64,000 nucleotides of DNA from Hanleya hanleyi (GCA_036873755.1 JAVTVY010057091.1:62001-126000), one strand, 5' to 3'; positions 12,330 through 23,334 are shown, counted from the first letter of the stretch. A program made the numbers and translations. The notes: generated from the letters alone by a model not told the origin.

Positions 12330-13700
12330 GTCGTCAACAATTCTTGTGATCGACCTAGAAACCGAACCGTTGCTTCTAGAGACTTCAAATTTGGTATACA
12401 GAATTGTTGGGTGGTCAACCACAAGCCTATTGAATCTGGACCCGATTGGTTGGAAACTTTGGCGGCCATCTTTAATTTATGCGAAACCATCACAGCTTTC
12501 TCGTTACCAAGCTTTTTTTAGAACGACTTACCCTAGGCACACCAAACTTGCCGTGCACATCCATATGCTGATGACCCAGAACCTTATTGAATCTGGACCC
12601 GATTGGGTGGAAACTTTGGCGGCCATCTTTAATTTATGCGAAACCATGAATCTTGTGTATCTCGGAAACCTTTTTGCTGTTCAGTGTGAAACTTTGTAGA
12701 GATTATCGATACATCAAGAAACTTTGAAGGAATGACCAAACCAGTTTCCTGATTAGGTGAAAGCCTTGGTGGCCATCTTTAATTTATGCAGAATCTTTAA
12801 TGATGTATTTCTTTGATACCATTGAAATGTTCTATACGAAACTTCTTGTTACCAAGCTTTCTTTAGAACGACTTACCCTAGGCACACCAAACTTGCCGTG
12901 CACATCCATATGCTCATTACCCAGAACTCTATTGAATCTGGACCCGATTGGGTGGAAACTTTGGCGGCCATCTTTAATTTATGCGAAACCATGAATCTTG
13001 TGTATCTCTGAAACCATTTTGCTGTTCAGTGTGAAACTTGGTAGAGATTATCGATACATCAAGAAACTTTGAAGGAATGACCGAACCAGTTTTCCTGATT
13101 AGGTGAAAGCCTTGGCGGCCATCTTTAATTTATGCAGAATCTTTAATGATGTATTTCTTTGATACCATTGAAGTGTTCTATACGAAACTTGGTATACAGC
13201 ATCGATGTATCAAGAGACTTGACTTACACTGAATAACCACATCAATTCTTCTGAGAGGCGGGAAGGATGGCCGACCATTTTTAATTTATGCAAAATCATT
13301 AATGATCTCTATATCTGATACCGTTTAAGTGCTCGATATAAAATTTGGTAAACATCATCGATGCAGCAAGATACTTATGATGAATGACAGAACTGGTTTC
13401 TCTGATTGGGTGGAAATCTTGGTGGCCATCTTTAATTTATGCAAAATCTTTAATGATGTATATCTAGGATACCATTTAAGTGTTCTATATGAAACTTGGT
13501 ATACAGCATCGATGTATCAAGACACTCGCAATGAAGATCAGTTCCTCTAAATGACCGGAAGGATAGGCGGCCATCTTTAATTTATGCAAAATCATTAATG
13601 ATCTCTTGATACCGTTCAAGTGCTCGATGTAAAATTTGATATACATCATCAGTGCATCAAGAAACTTACGATGAATGACAGAACTGGTTTCTCTGATTGG
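12330..13700. repeat. Degenerate tandem units in the element core
   Basis: At least seven units share GGCGGCCATCTTTAATTTAT, GAAACTTGGTATACAGCATC and GATACCATT blocks, spaced roughly 130-300 bp. The short open frames here overlap these units and are not genes. Confidence 0.75.
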
Positions 13701-13975
13701 GCGGACTTTCAGCGACTAATGTTGTCATACTTGGAGACTTCAACAATGACTTTGCTGTCGACTCGGCTGAAACAACCAAGATAAACGACTTCTTCCAAGA
13801 GCATGGGCTCTTTCCCTTAATCCCCACCCCAACCACAGATCTTAGGACAACCATTGACCAGATTTTCACCAATTTCAAACTCACAGATATACAATTTGAT
13901 GTCCATGAAACATATTATTCATATCACAAGGCTGTTCGGATTGCCATCCACCCATCCTCATCCTCTGCTTGATCA
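13697..13975 (+). pseudogene. Endonuclease/exonuclease/phosphatase-domain fragment of a LINE
   Basis: An open frame carries VVILGDFNNDFAV, then TTIDQIFTNF, then SYHKAVRIAI, which are the DxN, D-x-I/hydrophobic and S-D-H-type blocks of the C-terminal half of an apurinic-type LINE endonuclease. The expected SDH catalytic motif reads SYH here, so the active site is lost. It sits inside the element at 12261-14368, either captured or a leftover of another insertion. Only about 90 codons survive. Confidence 0.6.
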
Positions 13976-14320
13976 CAGATGGAAAGAGACAGACAATCAA
14001 CAGGTACACAGGGATTCATACAGTTATTGCTATCAAAGACTTTTATTATTGTTTAGATTATTATTAGGGTTCAAAGCCAAAATGGCTTGAAGCCTTTTGT
14101 TTTTGTTCAGAATATTTCTGTTCTTCCGCCATATTTTTCGCACACGCTATGTCAAAATATTTATTATAATCCTTCAATGCATCCAACATCCCACACTGAA
14201 TTTATCATATTGTAATCTTTTACAAGCCACTGCTAAAGCATCTTCTGCATTCAACCAAATCTTTCAGGCTTTTACATATATGCATTTTTCATTCATTGTG
14301 TACCAATATACACTGACTAA
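13976..14320. other. Non-coding remainder of the inserted element
   Basis: No coding motif is seen between the endonuclease fragment and the 3' inverted end of the element. Confidence 0.4.
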
Positions 14321-14368
14321 AACTGTCTGGCTGAGGGGTTGTTGCACCTTTTAGGTGCTGCCTCATGT

Positions 14369-14845
14369 TATATGTGTAATTATTTTAATCTAAATTCTAG
14401 TATTCATTCGTATGAGACAAGGCAGCGAAACAATATACATTTAACTTCATGTGTCTCTGAAAGTAGAAAGAAAACGTTTCTGTATCGTGGAGCAGCCCTG
14501 TACAACTGCTTATCTAATGAAATGAAACTATGCAAATCTTTATCTAGTTTTAAACATAAATTATATGTGAAATCGTAGTCCGGGTAAATGCGCACAGTTG
14601 TGGATAAAATGTTCGATGTTGGAAAACACAGTGCACTGTTTTTTTAAATCAATATATATCTTAAGATATTTATGTGTGTATATGCCACTATATATTCTTA
14701 TTCTGTATCTATGTTTTAGTGTTTTATTGTTAATATGTCTGTGAGGTGTGTGATGCAGGGCCATCCTGGAAATCAGCCGTATGTAGGTTGAGGATGTATT
14801 TTTACCCTGGATAAATAAATTATATCTATCTATCTATCTATCTAA
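14369..14845 (+). pseudogene. LINE 3' end: C-terminal tail, 3'-UTR and (TCTA)n
   Basis: The reading frame HSYETRQRNNIHL...KTFLYRGAALYNCLSNEMK...SLSSFKHKL is the classic C-terminal tail of Jockey/CR1/L2-type LINE proteins (Y-x-TRQ, GA-x-L-W/Y-N-x-L, SFK). It ends at a stop near 14578. A short 3'-UTR follows, ending GGATAAATAAATTATA and a (TCTA)n run at 14824-14843, as these LINEs often do. Joining it to 11465-12260 by sequence context restores continuity of the pseudogene, so both are one insertion. Confidence 0.8.
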
Positions 14846-15039
14846 AGTTAATAGTACAATATTGATGTGAATAGGAGTGCATTTAGTATTCTTTCGATTG
14901 CGTTGTACCGAATTTGTGATGAATTTCTGAGTTTGACATCATGGATGTTGAATTAAGATTCTTGACATCTCAACTCAGATTCTAATACCGCTCAGTAAAT
15001 CCCCTATTTAAGTCAAGTTTCCCCTGTAGCTCCAAAATG

Positions 15040-15212
15040 AAAAGTTGGATGGGTGACTGAGTACTGTACTGGCTGGGCTGATCAGTGTCCAGGATAATAG
15101 AAACTGTGGGCGCTCTCGTGTACTAGCTGGCATATATGTAGGCACCATCGTGATATGACTGAACATAGTTGAAAATGATGTTAAATCCTACTTACCCACC
15201 CACCCACCCAAA
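15040..15212 (+). repeat. SINE-like element, diverged copy
   Basis: Holds GGGTGACTGAGTACTGTACT, then CGTGATATGACTGAACATAG, GTTGAAAATGATGTTAAA and a (CACC)n tail. It is a relative of the copy at 5130-5275. Confidence 0.5.
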
Positions 15213-15836
15213 ATGAAAAGAAAATTGAACTTTACAGCTTATCATGATATTAGGGTCATTTTACATGGAACTTGTTGCTTCTTCGCATATGCTCAGCATT
15301 GAGAAGATAGAACAAGGACTGGTTCGCTCAGTGTCAGTATAGAGTGGCTGAATTGGGTGTCATGTCTACCTATGGCATGATACATGATATTTCAGTGGGA
15401 CAGCACTATAAAAAATGGCAGCATTACATCTAGATCTGCTCTGTTACAAGTAGATACCCCTACTTGTAGGGTACAAGTAGGTACAAGTAGGAAAAGTATC
15501 ATGGGTAGTTTTCATGGGACTGTAAATGTAGAGGCAATATTAGTTTGCACACAGTCTGTATGTCCATGCAGCGTCAGTCCTTCCCAAAGTTATCAGGATA
15601 AAACAAAAAAGTATATGTACAATAATGAAATTTTCTACATCTCTTCATACATGCAAGTGTAAATGATGTAATTAGATTTTCAGTCTGTTGAATCAGGTTT
15701 CTGCATTTTCATAAATTTGATTACCTGGATAATGGGATACTTGATGGTCAGTAATTCCTATACTTGCATATTTGTTTCTAGCCTTTCTATGTATAATTGC
15801 ATGTCCTTGATCTATCACTGATTGTCTGTCTTGTAG
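15213..15836. other. Sequence upstream of the first visible exon; no gene element
   Basis: Ends in the splice acceptor TGTCTGTCTTGTAG before the exon at 15837. Nothing else is recognised, so it is probably intron. Confidence 0.5.
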
Positions 15837-16005
15837 GATGACCTGGCTGGCATAGGGAAAGGTTGTCCCCACCAGAACCTGGGTCAGAGTTCATGTATCA
15901 CTGGCGGCCGTATAGATGCCAGCTGTTGTGTTGACTCCCATTTCAGGAGGGCCTGCAGCTACCAGCCAGGATTAGCCAATGGCATCCTGTGTTGTAAAAT
16001 ACCAG
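15837..16005 (+). CDS. Exon: C-terminal half of Cys-rich module 1
   Basis: Acceptor TTGTAG, donor CAG|GTAATG; 169 bases, phase 0 in, phase 1 out. It encodes 56 residues with the pattern AGIGKGC, SSC, GGRIDASCC, AC, NGILCC. The same pattern (AGVGNKC, GSC, GRVDVF, SC, SGALCC) recurs in the exon at 20700-20881, showing two homologous modules on either side of the Ig domain. The exon holding the first half of module 1 was not found upstream in this window. Confidence 0.85.
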
Positions 16006-16351
16006 GTAATGCTGTTTTTGATTGGCAGCTGACAAGATATCTCATCTGGATCATTCAGTAAATTTTGATCCAAACGCTGATAATAAAACTCAAAATATCA
16101 TTGTAATCACTATTCTTTCAAATACCGGTATGGTAAAAAATAATTTTGTTCTTATCCTCGTTATGTGTTGCTATGGAAAATTGTTCAACATGTTCACTCT
16201 TTATGTTTACAGTTGAGGTAATATTGTCAAACTTCAGAGAACAGTGGTGTGCAGTTATGAGGAGCACAAGAAGCAGTTATCATTGTTACTCAACTTGATC
16301 ATTTCTGTAATTCAGTCCTGACTCAAATTATCATATAACTGTTTTCTTCAG

Positions 16352-16522
16352 CAAAGCCACCTCGTGTGATTGTGCGACCAAAGGAGAAGATGCACATTTT
16401 TAGTGGACTAATCTTTTTACTGACATGCCAGGCCACAGGATCTCCACCGCCTAGGACCCAGTGGTACAAGGACGGGAAACAGCTACCCCATAACAACACT
16501 CGTATCTCCGTACTCAAATCAG
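16352..16522 (+). CDS. Exon: first half of Ig (I-set) domain
   Basis: Acceptor TTTTCTTCAG, donor CAG|GTTAGC; 171 bases, phase 1 to phase 1. The encoded PPRVIVRPKE start, LTCQATGSPPP with the B-strand Cys and QWYKDGKQL with the conserved C-strand Trp are typical of I-set immunoglobulin domains. Splitting of one Ig fold over two exons is common in animal genes. Confidence 0.9.
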
Positions 16523-17218
16523 GTTAGCCAGATATTTCCATCCCAATGGAATAACGCTCACAATTCCATAAGATCTCTTCAGTACAGAAATTAGGAACTC
16601 AGTTTTACCGATCCAATTGTGATAGAGATATTTACCATGATGTTTTGAGTTCGTGATATTCATCCTGGTGTTTCATTTATCACATAACTGCGGTGTTATT
16701 AGGGACATATGGTCATGACATATCTATCGTATGCACCTAGGTGAATAACGCTTTCAAACATGCTGATTGGATAACACGTGTAGCGTGAGAAAATAAATTA
16801 CTACCGTTTGTCGTGACGTCACTGAACTATTTTCCCCATTGATAAAATTTTACGACGGAATATTATTTTTACAAGTGCAACAGCAACATAGATATCTGCA
16901 AGACGATCATTTTATCCAGATACATGCATCGGCCTGCAAACTATAATTGTCAATAGCCATTCAAGCCATCCATTCAGGCCACAGCAATGATTCGCAATAC
17001 ATTATTTCGATACTTTTGACTTTCAAATTTTGTATAAAGACTCGCATACCAGTCGTAGTCCATCATTTTTGTTTGGCGAATTGAGCCAGTCCATCATTTT
17101 GAGTACTGTATCCCATCAGATTTCCACAGTAAAGGTTTGTTCATTCTTTTGCAATATCTACATGGATTCTTCTCTATGTTTGCTTATTGCTTGCAATTGA
17201 TCTGGATGATTAGAGACT

Positions 17219-17740
17219 TTAAAGGTTATACCAAATGACTCTATACTACTTTGCATTAAAACATACCCAGTAGTGTTCCAAACAACAAATTAGTATTTTT
17301 TTCTCGAATAATATCGTCGAAGTGGGGTTTAGGACACGAATAGCACACATGTGGGGGAAAACGTATTGGAGCCGTGACCTCTCGTGCATGACGTCACAAC
17401 CTGATTACTATTGCGCCGTAAACGTCATAGTCTATGACGTCGGGCATTGTTACGAAAGATTCGCCCAACTGTGGGAGTTCTAGCGTAATGTCGCTGACAT
17501 TTGGACGTCACAACAGGCATTTCAGCGAGATCGTAATCAGGTTGTGACGTCACAGGTCAAGCGGTCACAGCTTTCGCCGTTTTGAAAGGGGCATGAAATT
17601 GTCGCACTTTACTGCTGCTATTTCCAACCTTGGGCAGTTTGAAAACATACAAAAATGTAAAACAAGTCTATATAATCACCACTACTACAATTTAGCACAA
17701 AAAAGTAGCAGATTTTGAGACCATTTTGTATAACCTTTAA
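17219..17740. mobile_element. TTAA-flanked MITE-like element
   Basis: The ends are TTAA + AGGTTATACCAAATG and CATTTTGTATAACCT + TTAA, a terminal inverted repeat of about 15 bp with one mismatch. Inside, TGACGTCACAACCTGATTAC at 17389 is perfectly mirrored by GTAATCAGGTTGTGACGTCA at 17532. No coding frame, so non-autonomous; TTAA suggests piggyBac-type mobilisation (inference). Confidence 0.6.
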
Positions 17741-18185
17741 ACGGATTACGTATTCAGAATGATCTTGTCAGCCTTGCATGTCATCACCTCGCCGAGAACT
17801 CGCCAACATGTTGTGCGCATGATGACACGTAGCGAACAGGAGTGTAACTTTTGGCATGACATGATCCGAAATAGATAATGTATGAAGAACAGCCAATTAA
17901 CAAATTACATTTATTTCATTCTGTTGTGAAATTGCCTACAATATTTTGAAATACTGTGAAAGCTGAAGAGCACTAAAAGCGAGGTGCTAAGGCTCTGTTG
18001 CATTTTGGAACTATATTGGCTTAGCATATACAGCAACTTGTAAGGCTGTGAAGCGCCTGAGCCAGGGCCGTTTTGTCGTCGAGAACGAAACAAAGAAAAG
18101 AAATTTTTGAGGTAGATTTGATAATGAAATCTTTTGATTTATTGGGTTTATAATTTACTTAAAAAATAGTTATGTGATAAACAGA

Positions 18186-18318
18186 ATCTTACACTCATTG
18201 CAATTTAATATGAAAGTTATGACACTCGTTGAGTAAGTTTTGTATGTTGCTTGCTAAAGCTTGCAACTTACTCAACTCATGTCATAACTTTCATATTAAA
18301 TAGCCACTCATGTAAGAT
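18186..18318. repeat. Near-perfect inverted repeat (hairpin)
   Basis: TTTAATATGAAAGTTATGAC with GTTGAGTAAGTT is mirrored by AACTTACTCAAC and GTCATAACTTTCATATTAAA, with flanking CTTACACTCATTG / CACTCATGTAAG also paired. Total arm length is about 60 bp. Confidence 0.75.
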
Positions 18319-18749
18319 CCTCTATCTATCTATTGAAACCTTAATTCCAATGATTCAAAAATGAATTGTCTGATCATTGCTTTTTCACTGATCCAAAATG
18401 TCTTCTGTATACCTTGCTGAGTTGTTTTTGGATTATATCATTATATCAGAGTTTAAGGTGAAGGAGTGGAGGATAATATACAACAAAGAAAACCAATTTA
18501 TATTGCTTTATCTTATTCAGAGATGATCTTTGTGGAAAAAATCTCACATTGACATGAAAAACTGTTATTACATGCTTTGAGTCATAAGATTATTTCGTTT
18601 CAGCCCACACAAACGTGTTTGGTTAAAACCTGTTGTCTCCCTTCTTCCTTATTGATGTCTTTTAGACATGCTGTTGTAAAAAGCTTTGCTATCATCATAC
18701 GTGATGCAGGTGTTGATGTAACAATTTCCCTCATCTCATGTAATTGTAG

Positions 18750-18857
18750 GTGACCTCTTGGTGACCTTGGCCAGGTCGTCTGACAGCGGTATGTATACTT
18801 GTGAAGTGATAAATGATGAAGGCATCGACATGGCTACATCACAGGTGGTAGTTACAG
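18750..18857 (+). CDS. Exon: second half of Ig domain
   Basis: Acceptor TGTAATTGTAG, donor CAG|GTGAGT; 108 bases, phase 1 to phase 1. It encodes DLLVTLARSSDSGMYTCEV, containing the DSGMYTC signature with the F-strand Cys that pairs with the Cys in the previous exon, then a G-strand ending QVVVT. Confidence 0.92.
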
Positions 18858-19916
18858 GTGAGTTTGACAAATCTGCTCATCAGGTGGGCTTCTCTCATCT
18901 CCAGCTTTTTATCTTTGATAATGAAATGTGATTAATAACTTGTATTACACAAGACAGTAAATGTCAGTGTTTCTAAGGCAGATAACCTTAGATAAGGTAT
19001 TGAATATTGAGAAATGTCAGATAAGGTGTTGAAAAGTCATGAAAAAGAAAATCTTTGCCAGGAAATAACGAACACACACAGCTGTTTAAGGGTTGTCTCC
19101 CCATTATTAAGACCTACAACAATGTACATACAACAGTCTCTGTCAGTCTTGTAACTGTGACATACTGGAATAGTTACTCTCTATTTATTTGAGAGATTCC
19201 TACCTATACCTATCCTGTAATGTGGGCTGGCTCTTACAGATCAGTGACCTGGATCAAGTTAGCAGGTAACATGTCCTGGTGTTCATGGCAGATATTAGAA
19301 ATGGAAAACTCAACATTTTGAAGGAAGAGATTTCATGTCTAGCATTCATTCTGTGCATCACATTTTGGTAACATTGGGAAGATTATAATTCTGTTAAGTT
19401 GCTCTACTATTTCAAAGTGCCTTCCAGCTCCCTCCTCTCTTTTATTTACCAGAATGTTGAACCTTTGGCCATTGATGTTCACCAGTCATGATGTAGTGAA
19501 GGTGGGGTGTGAAATCTACTGTTTTACAGGAGACATTGCGAGCCATATTTTTCGGTAAAATTTACGGGAATCCAACTCTACAGGAATTCAAAACTATAAT
19601 ACAGGAATTCAAAACTATAATACAGGAATTCAAAACTATAATACAGAAATTCAAAACTATAATTTCTATACAGATTGCTAAATTTTGTGGGAATCTGTTG
19701 GATTCCCATGAATTATTTTGTGTGAGTGTCGACAAGAATCATATTCCCATGGAGAAGCAAGCTCTGCATTATAGGTTATGACTTTCCTTACATGGGACAC
19801 TGCAGGTCAACCCACCTCCCCCCTCCCCCGCCCAACTAAGGTGATATAGAAGGAAGATGTTTCAGTTCTGAAGTCGTAAACTGTGACTCATTGAATTTTT
19901 TCATCGTCCATTACAG
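18858..19916. other. Intron
   Basis: Holds a tandem array of a 21-bp unit (GGAATTCAAAACTATAATAC) at about 19580-19665, four copies. Otherwise nothing is recognised. It ends in CCATTACAG. Confidence 0.6.
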
Positions 19917-20157
19917 ACTATGCCTCAGGTTGTTCTGATGGCTCTACAGAGGGTCTCCATCGTCACCGTGACATCCACGCATGTGCCGGGCGATGGTTTG
20001 GCCACGTTAAGAGAGCCAAGCACCTGTGTGCTGGAGGATGGACAGTGTGTAACCCTAAAGACCGACCCACCTTGACCAAGCTTACCTGGTCTGATATGCT
20101 CAATCTGAAGGGATGTTACGCTATCAACGCGGCCAATGTGGGCGGTCACTGTAGTAG
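19917..20157 (+). CDS. Exon: first half of Cys-rich module 2
   Basis: Acceptor CCATTACAG, donor TAG|GTATGA; 241 bases, phase 1 in, phase 2 out. It encodes about 80 residues with CSDGSTEG, IHACAGRWFGHV, LCAGGWTVC and MLNLKGCYAINAAN. The ACAGxW ... LCAxGWxVC ... GCYAxNAA pattern looks like a structural module. I do not know a named domain for it. It directly follows the Ig domain. Confidence 0.85.
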
Positions 20158-20172
20158 GTATGATCAGCATAG

Positions 20173-20391
20173 TTTCAACACTGCTACAATGGAAGGGGGG
20201 AATACAGGAATAGAGAACACTGTTTTAATGGGTGGAGAATAAAGGAATAGAGAACACTTTTACAACGGAGGGAGGAATAAAGGAATAGAGAACACTGTTA
20301 CAATGGGGGTGGCGGGAATAAAGGAATAGAGAACACTGTTACAATGGGGGTGGCAGGAATAAAGGAATAGAGAACACTGTTACAATGGGGA
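20173..20391. repeat. Intronic ~45-bp tandem array
   Basis: Five copies of a unit containing GGAATAAAGGAATAGAGAAC and ACTGTTACAATGGGGG, with small length differences, lie just inside the intron between the two exons of Cys-rich module 2. Confidence 0.85.
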
Positions 20392-20699
20392 AGAATTAAG
20401 AAATAATAATTCTTTATGTCTATAATAATAAAGACATGCTGTAAAAATTCAACTATATTTGCCAGAGTTTGACTGGTCACACATGGGGATGGATTTTAAA
20501 ACATTGGTCTGAGCGGAATGAATCGCCATTGCTTCTTCCATTTTGAATCCTTTTGACTTTCTACTGTAGAGGTGAAGTTGATGTGTGAGAGGGACCATCC
20601 ATATGTTGCATAATGTAATTATAAGACACATTATTCAGAACATAATTATATATGAATAGCCCAAATGTTAAATTTTTTTCTTGATCTTTCCCTTTGTAG

Positions 20700-20881
20700 A
20701 TGTCACAGTAAGAAGATGGCTGGTGTAGGGAACAAATGTGGTTATATTCGACTGCACAGAGGTTCTTGTCTGCCTCAGGGTCGAGTGGACGTGTTTGACC
20801 CCCGAGGACTGTCCAGTTGTAATTTTGAGGAGGGTCTGGTGTCAGGGGCCCTGTGTTGTAGGAAGAAAACAAGGAGATCAG
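20700..20881 (+). CDS. Exon: second half of Cys-rich module 2
   Basis: Acceptor CCCTTTGTAG, donor CAG|GTCAGT; 182 bases, phase 2 in, phase 1 out. It encodes CHSKKMAGVGNKCGYI, RGSCLPQGRVDVF and EGLVSGALCCRKKTRRSG. It is homologous to the exon at 15837-16005 and ends with a basic KKTRR linker before the EGF repeats. Confidence 0.87.
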
Positions 20882-20912
20882 GTCAGTTCAGTCGTCTTCT
20901 GGGGCAATCTGA

Positions 20913-21289
20913 TTAAAACTCCGACTTAAATAACTGCTCCTGTATCCGACATGTCGCTAATTAAGATCTGGAACAGTCTGTATCTTAAATCTGTCGCGCT
21001 TATCTGTCTGGCGACCGATCACAGTCCAACTTCAACGGGCGAATAGGTGTCTATCCGAGCAAATAATAATCTTCGGTGATTGCTCATGGAGAGCAAGAAC
21101 TTCGTCAGCTGCCTGGGTTGGATTTTTCTGCACCTCGTTCACTACAGAAATAATCGGATAGGCACCGTTGAAGTTGGACAGTGATTGGTCGCCAGTCTGA
21201 CATGCGTGACAGATTTAAGATACAGACTGTCCCAGATCTTAATTAGCGACATGTCGGATAGAGAAGCGGTTATTAAGTCTGAGTTTTAA
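20913..21289. mobile_element. TTAA-flanked foldback element in intron
   Basis: The left arm (TTAA + AACTCCGACTTAA, CCGACATGTCGCTAATTAAG, ACAGTCTGTATCTTAAATCT) is mirrored on the right (AGATTTAAGATACAGACTGT, CTTAATTAGCGACATGTCGG, TTAAGTCTGAGTT + TTAA). Arms are about 120-130 bp, spacer about 120 bp. No coding frame. Third TTAA-bounded foldback in the window. Confidence 0.75.
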
Positions 21290-22038
21290 CTTGTCAGGTC
21301 TCAGATAGTTACCCATGCAGGGTCCACACCAAGGGGCAGGTCATAATTTCTTTGTATATACCAGAAAGTGCAAAGCTTGACCCTTGAATTGTCATAGTTG
21401 AAACTTTCAGTACTGAAATTCAATGTGAATTTTAATAGATTATGACTGATTTGTGAAGTGAACAAGAAAATTGTATAAACCAAGTTGTCTCCCCTAATGT
21501 GCTGGCTGCAGGACAAAGAAGAAGCTCTTGCTCATCTCTTCCTTTCTCTTCCATGCCATGTAACTATATTCACTATTTTGGAATTATCAGTCCACCTTTG
21601 CATCATACATTATATTTTTAAATCTGAAAGATCTGTTCACAGCGGATTGAATCAGACAGAAAGTGTTGGGCAGTGTGGACAACTGGAGTTATCTCCCTTC
21701 ATGTGCTTTGTACAAACTTTTGTTCAGCCTTGTTTATTTTTATTTTTTTTCATGCTTAATGATCTCATTTGACTGTTTTGACATAATTATGTTTCAATTT
21801 TTCAACATATTCCAATATACGGAAGAACAACAGCAAATCACAATTCATTCAGAAAACATGATTGAGATTTGAGCAGAGTTGTCCCACTCGTTTGCTAGCT
21901 TAGCTGCATCAACATTAACTAAACAACTAATATGTTTGAACTGGACTGTCTCAAATACATATATTCTCAACCGTGTGAATCTGCAAACATGCATTGAGTT
22001 CTTCTTGAAAAATGCTATGTTTGAATATTTATTTGTAG

Positions 22039-22149
22039 GTAAGCCAGGCATGTTGACTTGTGATCCCCCGTGTCAAAATGGAGGATTCTGTGTGGGTCGT
22101 AACAGATGCCACTGTGCCTCAGGTTATAAAGGGGCCATGTGCCAGAATC
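22039..22149 (+). CDS. Exon: EGF-like repeat 1
   Basis: Acceptor TATTTGTAG, donor ATC|GTAAGT; 111 bases, phase 1 to phase 1. It encodes CDPPCQNGGFCVGRNRCHC followed by ASGYKGAMC: six cysteines with the CxxxCxNGGxC...CxC...GYxGxxC spacing of an EGF domain. No calcium-binding (D/N)x(D/N)E start is seen. The style resembles EGF repeats of WIF1. Confidence 0.92.
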
Positions 22150-22266
22150 GTAAGTTTATGCATATAGATTTGATTTAACTCGCTGTGTGTTCTATAGGTT
22201 CTTCTCAGATATTCATGATTGATCCCACTAGTGTTGTGATTAATTGACAGTACATTTAGATGTTCT

Positions 22267-22624
22267 ATATGACTTAATTCTGGTCTAAGTGAATCATATC
22301 TGTATACAGGACATAATTCTGGTCTAAGTGAATCATATCTGTATACAGGACATAATTCTGGTCTAAGTGAATCATATCTGTATACAGGACATAATTCTGG
22401 TCTAAGTAATCATATCTGTATACAGGACATAATTCTGGTCTAAGTGAATCATATCTGTATACTGGACATAATTCTGGTCTAAGTGAATCATATCTGTATA
22501 CAGGACATAATTCTGGTCTAAGTGAATCATATCTGTATACAGGACATAATTCTGGTCTAAGTGAATCATATCTGTATACAGGACATAATTCTGGTCTAAG
22601 TGAATCATATCTGTATACAGGACA
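22267..22624. repeat. Intronic 39-bp tandem array
   Basis: Nine near-identical copies of a 39-bp unit containing GACATAATTCTGGTCTAAGT and GAATCATATCTGTATACAG. One copy lacks a G. Thirty-nine is a multiple of three, so the array gives a spurious open frame on the other strand. High identity suggests recent expansion. Confidence 0.95.
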
Positions 22625-22828
22625 ACTGGGAATAGTCATGGGTGTATTTCAACTTTTCACAAAGATTCTTTAGCAGTCGTTTAGCTGTAAAATGTTGTCA
22701 TGCTTTTTGCTTTGAGTTTATTTTAAAAAAAGTATCTTTGGATCGTATGGAGTTCGGTCTTTAGCAGTTCCAATTTTCCTGATCAATACTTTCGCTGTAA
22801 GTTATTTTTTTTTAAATCGTTTCTTCAG

Positions 22829-23026
22829 CTATGTGCAAGCCTGCATGTGATGCTGGGATGTCGTGCGTTAAACCGGGGAAATGTTCCTGCCCCTCGGGTA
22901 TAAAGGGGAAAACCTGTCGGAAGAAATTAAAACATAGATGTCGGTCGGCGTGTCTGAATGGAGGGCGTTGTCGTAAAGGGCGTTGTAAATGTCCACCCAC
23001 TCACTGGGGACGAACCTGTGATCATG
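22829..23026 (+). CDS. Exon: EGF-like repeats 2 and 3
   Basis: Acceptor TTTCTTCAG, donor ATG|GTAGGT; 198 bases, phase 1 to phase 1. Two EGF-like repeats: CKPACDAGMSCVKPGKCSC...GIKGKTC and CRSACLNGGRCRKGRCKC...HWGRTC, separated by a basic KKLKHR linker. Repeat 2 lacks the usual NGG turn (DAGM). Next coding exon is uncertain because more than 6 kb of repeats follows. Confidence 0.92.
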
Positions 23027-23334
23027 GTAGGTCTAAGTTTACATAATCAAAACTAATTCTGTTGAACTGAAATGCACTTTGATTTGTCTTTGTTGGTTGG
23101 AGGCCGGGTCTGTTCTTTGCTGAGCAGAATTGTCCCACACTATTACTAGCCTGTAATTTTGCAATTGTTTTGACTGAAACTGCCAGGAATCTGAGCTGTG
23201 CAAAACCTTATTGAAAACATTTAACATTGTTACAACAACATCGGGTCCTCAGTCTGCGAACAACATCCTTTTGAAACATTAGAAGTGTACATCTATTCAA
23301 ATGTCCCTCCTCGCCCGTTTCCTCTGATAAACAA

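Larger units (their letters stand above)
12261..14368 (+). mobile_element. Hairpin-headed non-autonomous element inserted in the LINE
   Basis: The head is T-rich followed by ACCCCTCAGCC, which folds with the next GGCTGCGGGGT; then comes GTC-rich DNA (GGTCGTCCGGTCGTCCGGTC). The other end carries GGCTGAGGGGT, an exact 11-bp inverted match to the head, then a small hairpin (GCACC-TTTT-AGGTGC... type) and a short tail. The core has degenerate repeat units built around GGCGGCCATCTTTAATTTAT. LINE coding sequence is interrupted exactly here and continues on the other side, apparently between two T residues. The layout resembles Helentron/HINE elements, an inference. Confidence 0.65.
16523..18749. 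other. Intron with several foldback elements
   Basis: No coding sequence. It contains the TTAA-flanked element at 17219-17740 and an inverted repeat at 18186-18318. The rest shows several TGACGTCA palindromes (for example 16814 and 17389) but no other recognisable feature. Confidence 0.6.

Noticed and set aside
12234..13550. Several 60-135 codon frames with repeated RPSLIYAKP/WVETLAAIFNLCE text
   Set aside because: They are translations of the degenerate tandem core of the hairpin-headed element, in shifting frames.
22274..22639. 121-codon repetitive frame on the - strand (YRYDSLRPELCPV units)
   Set aside because: It is the 39-bp intronic tandem array; no promoter, domain or splice context.
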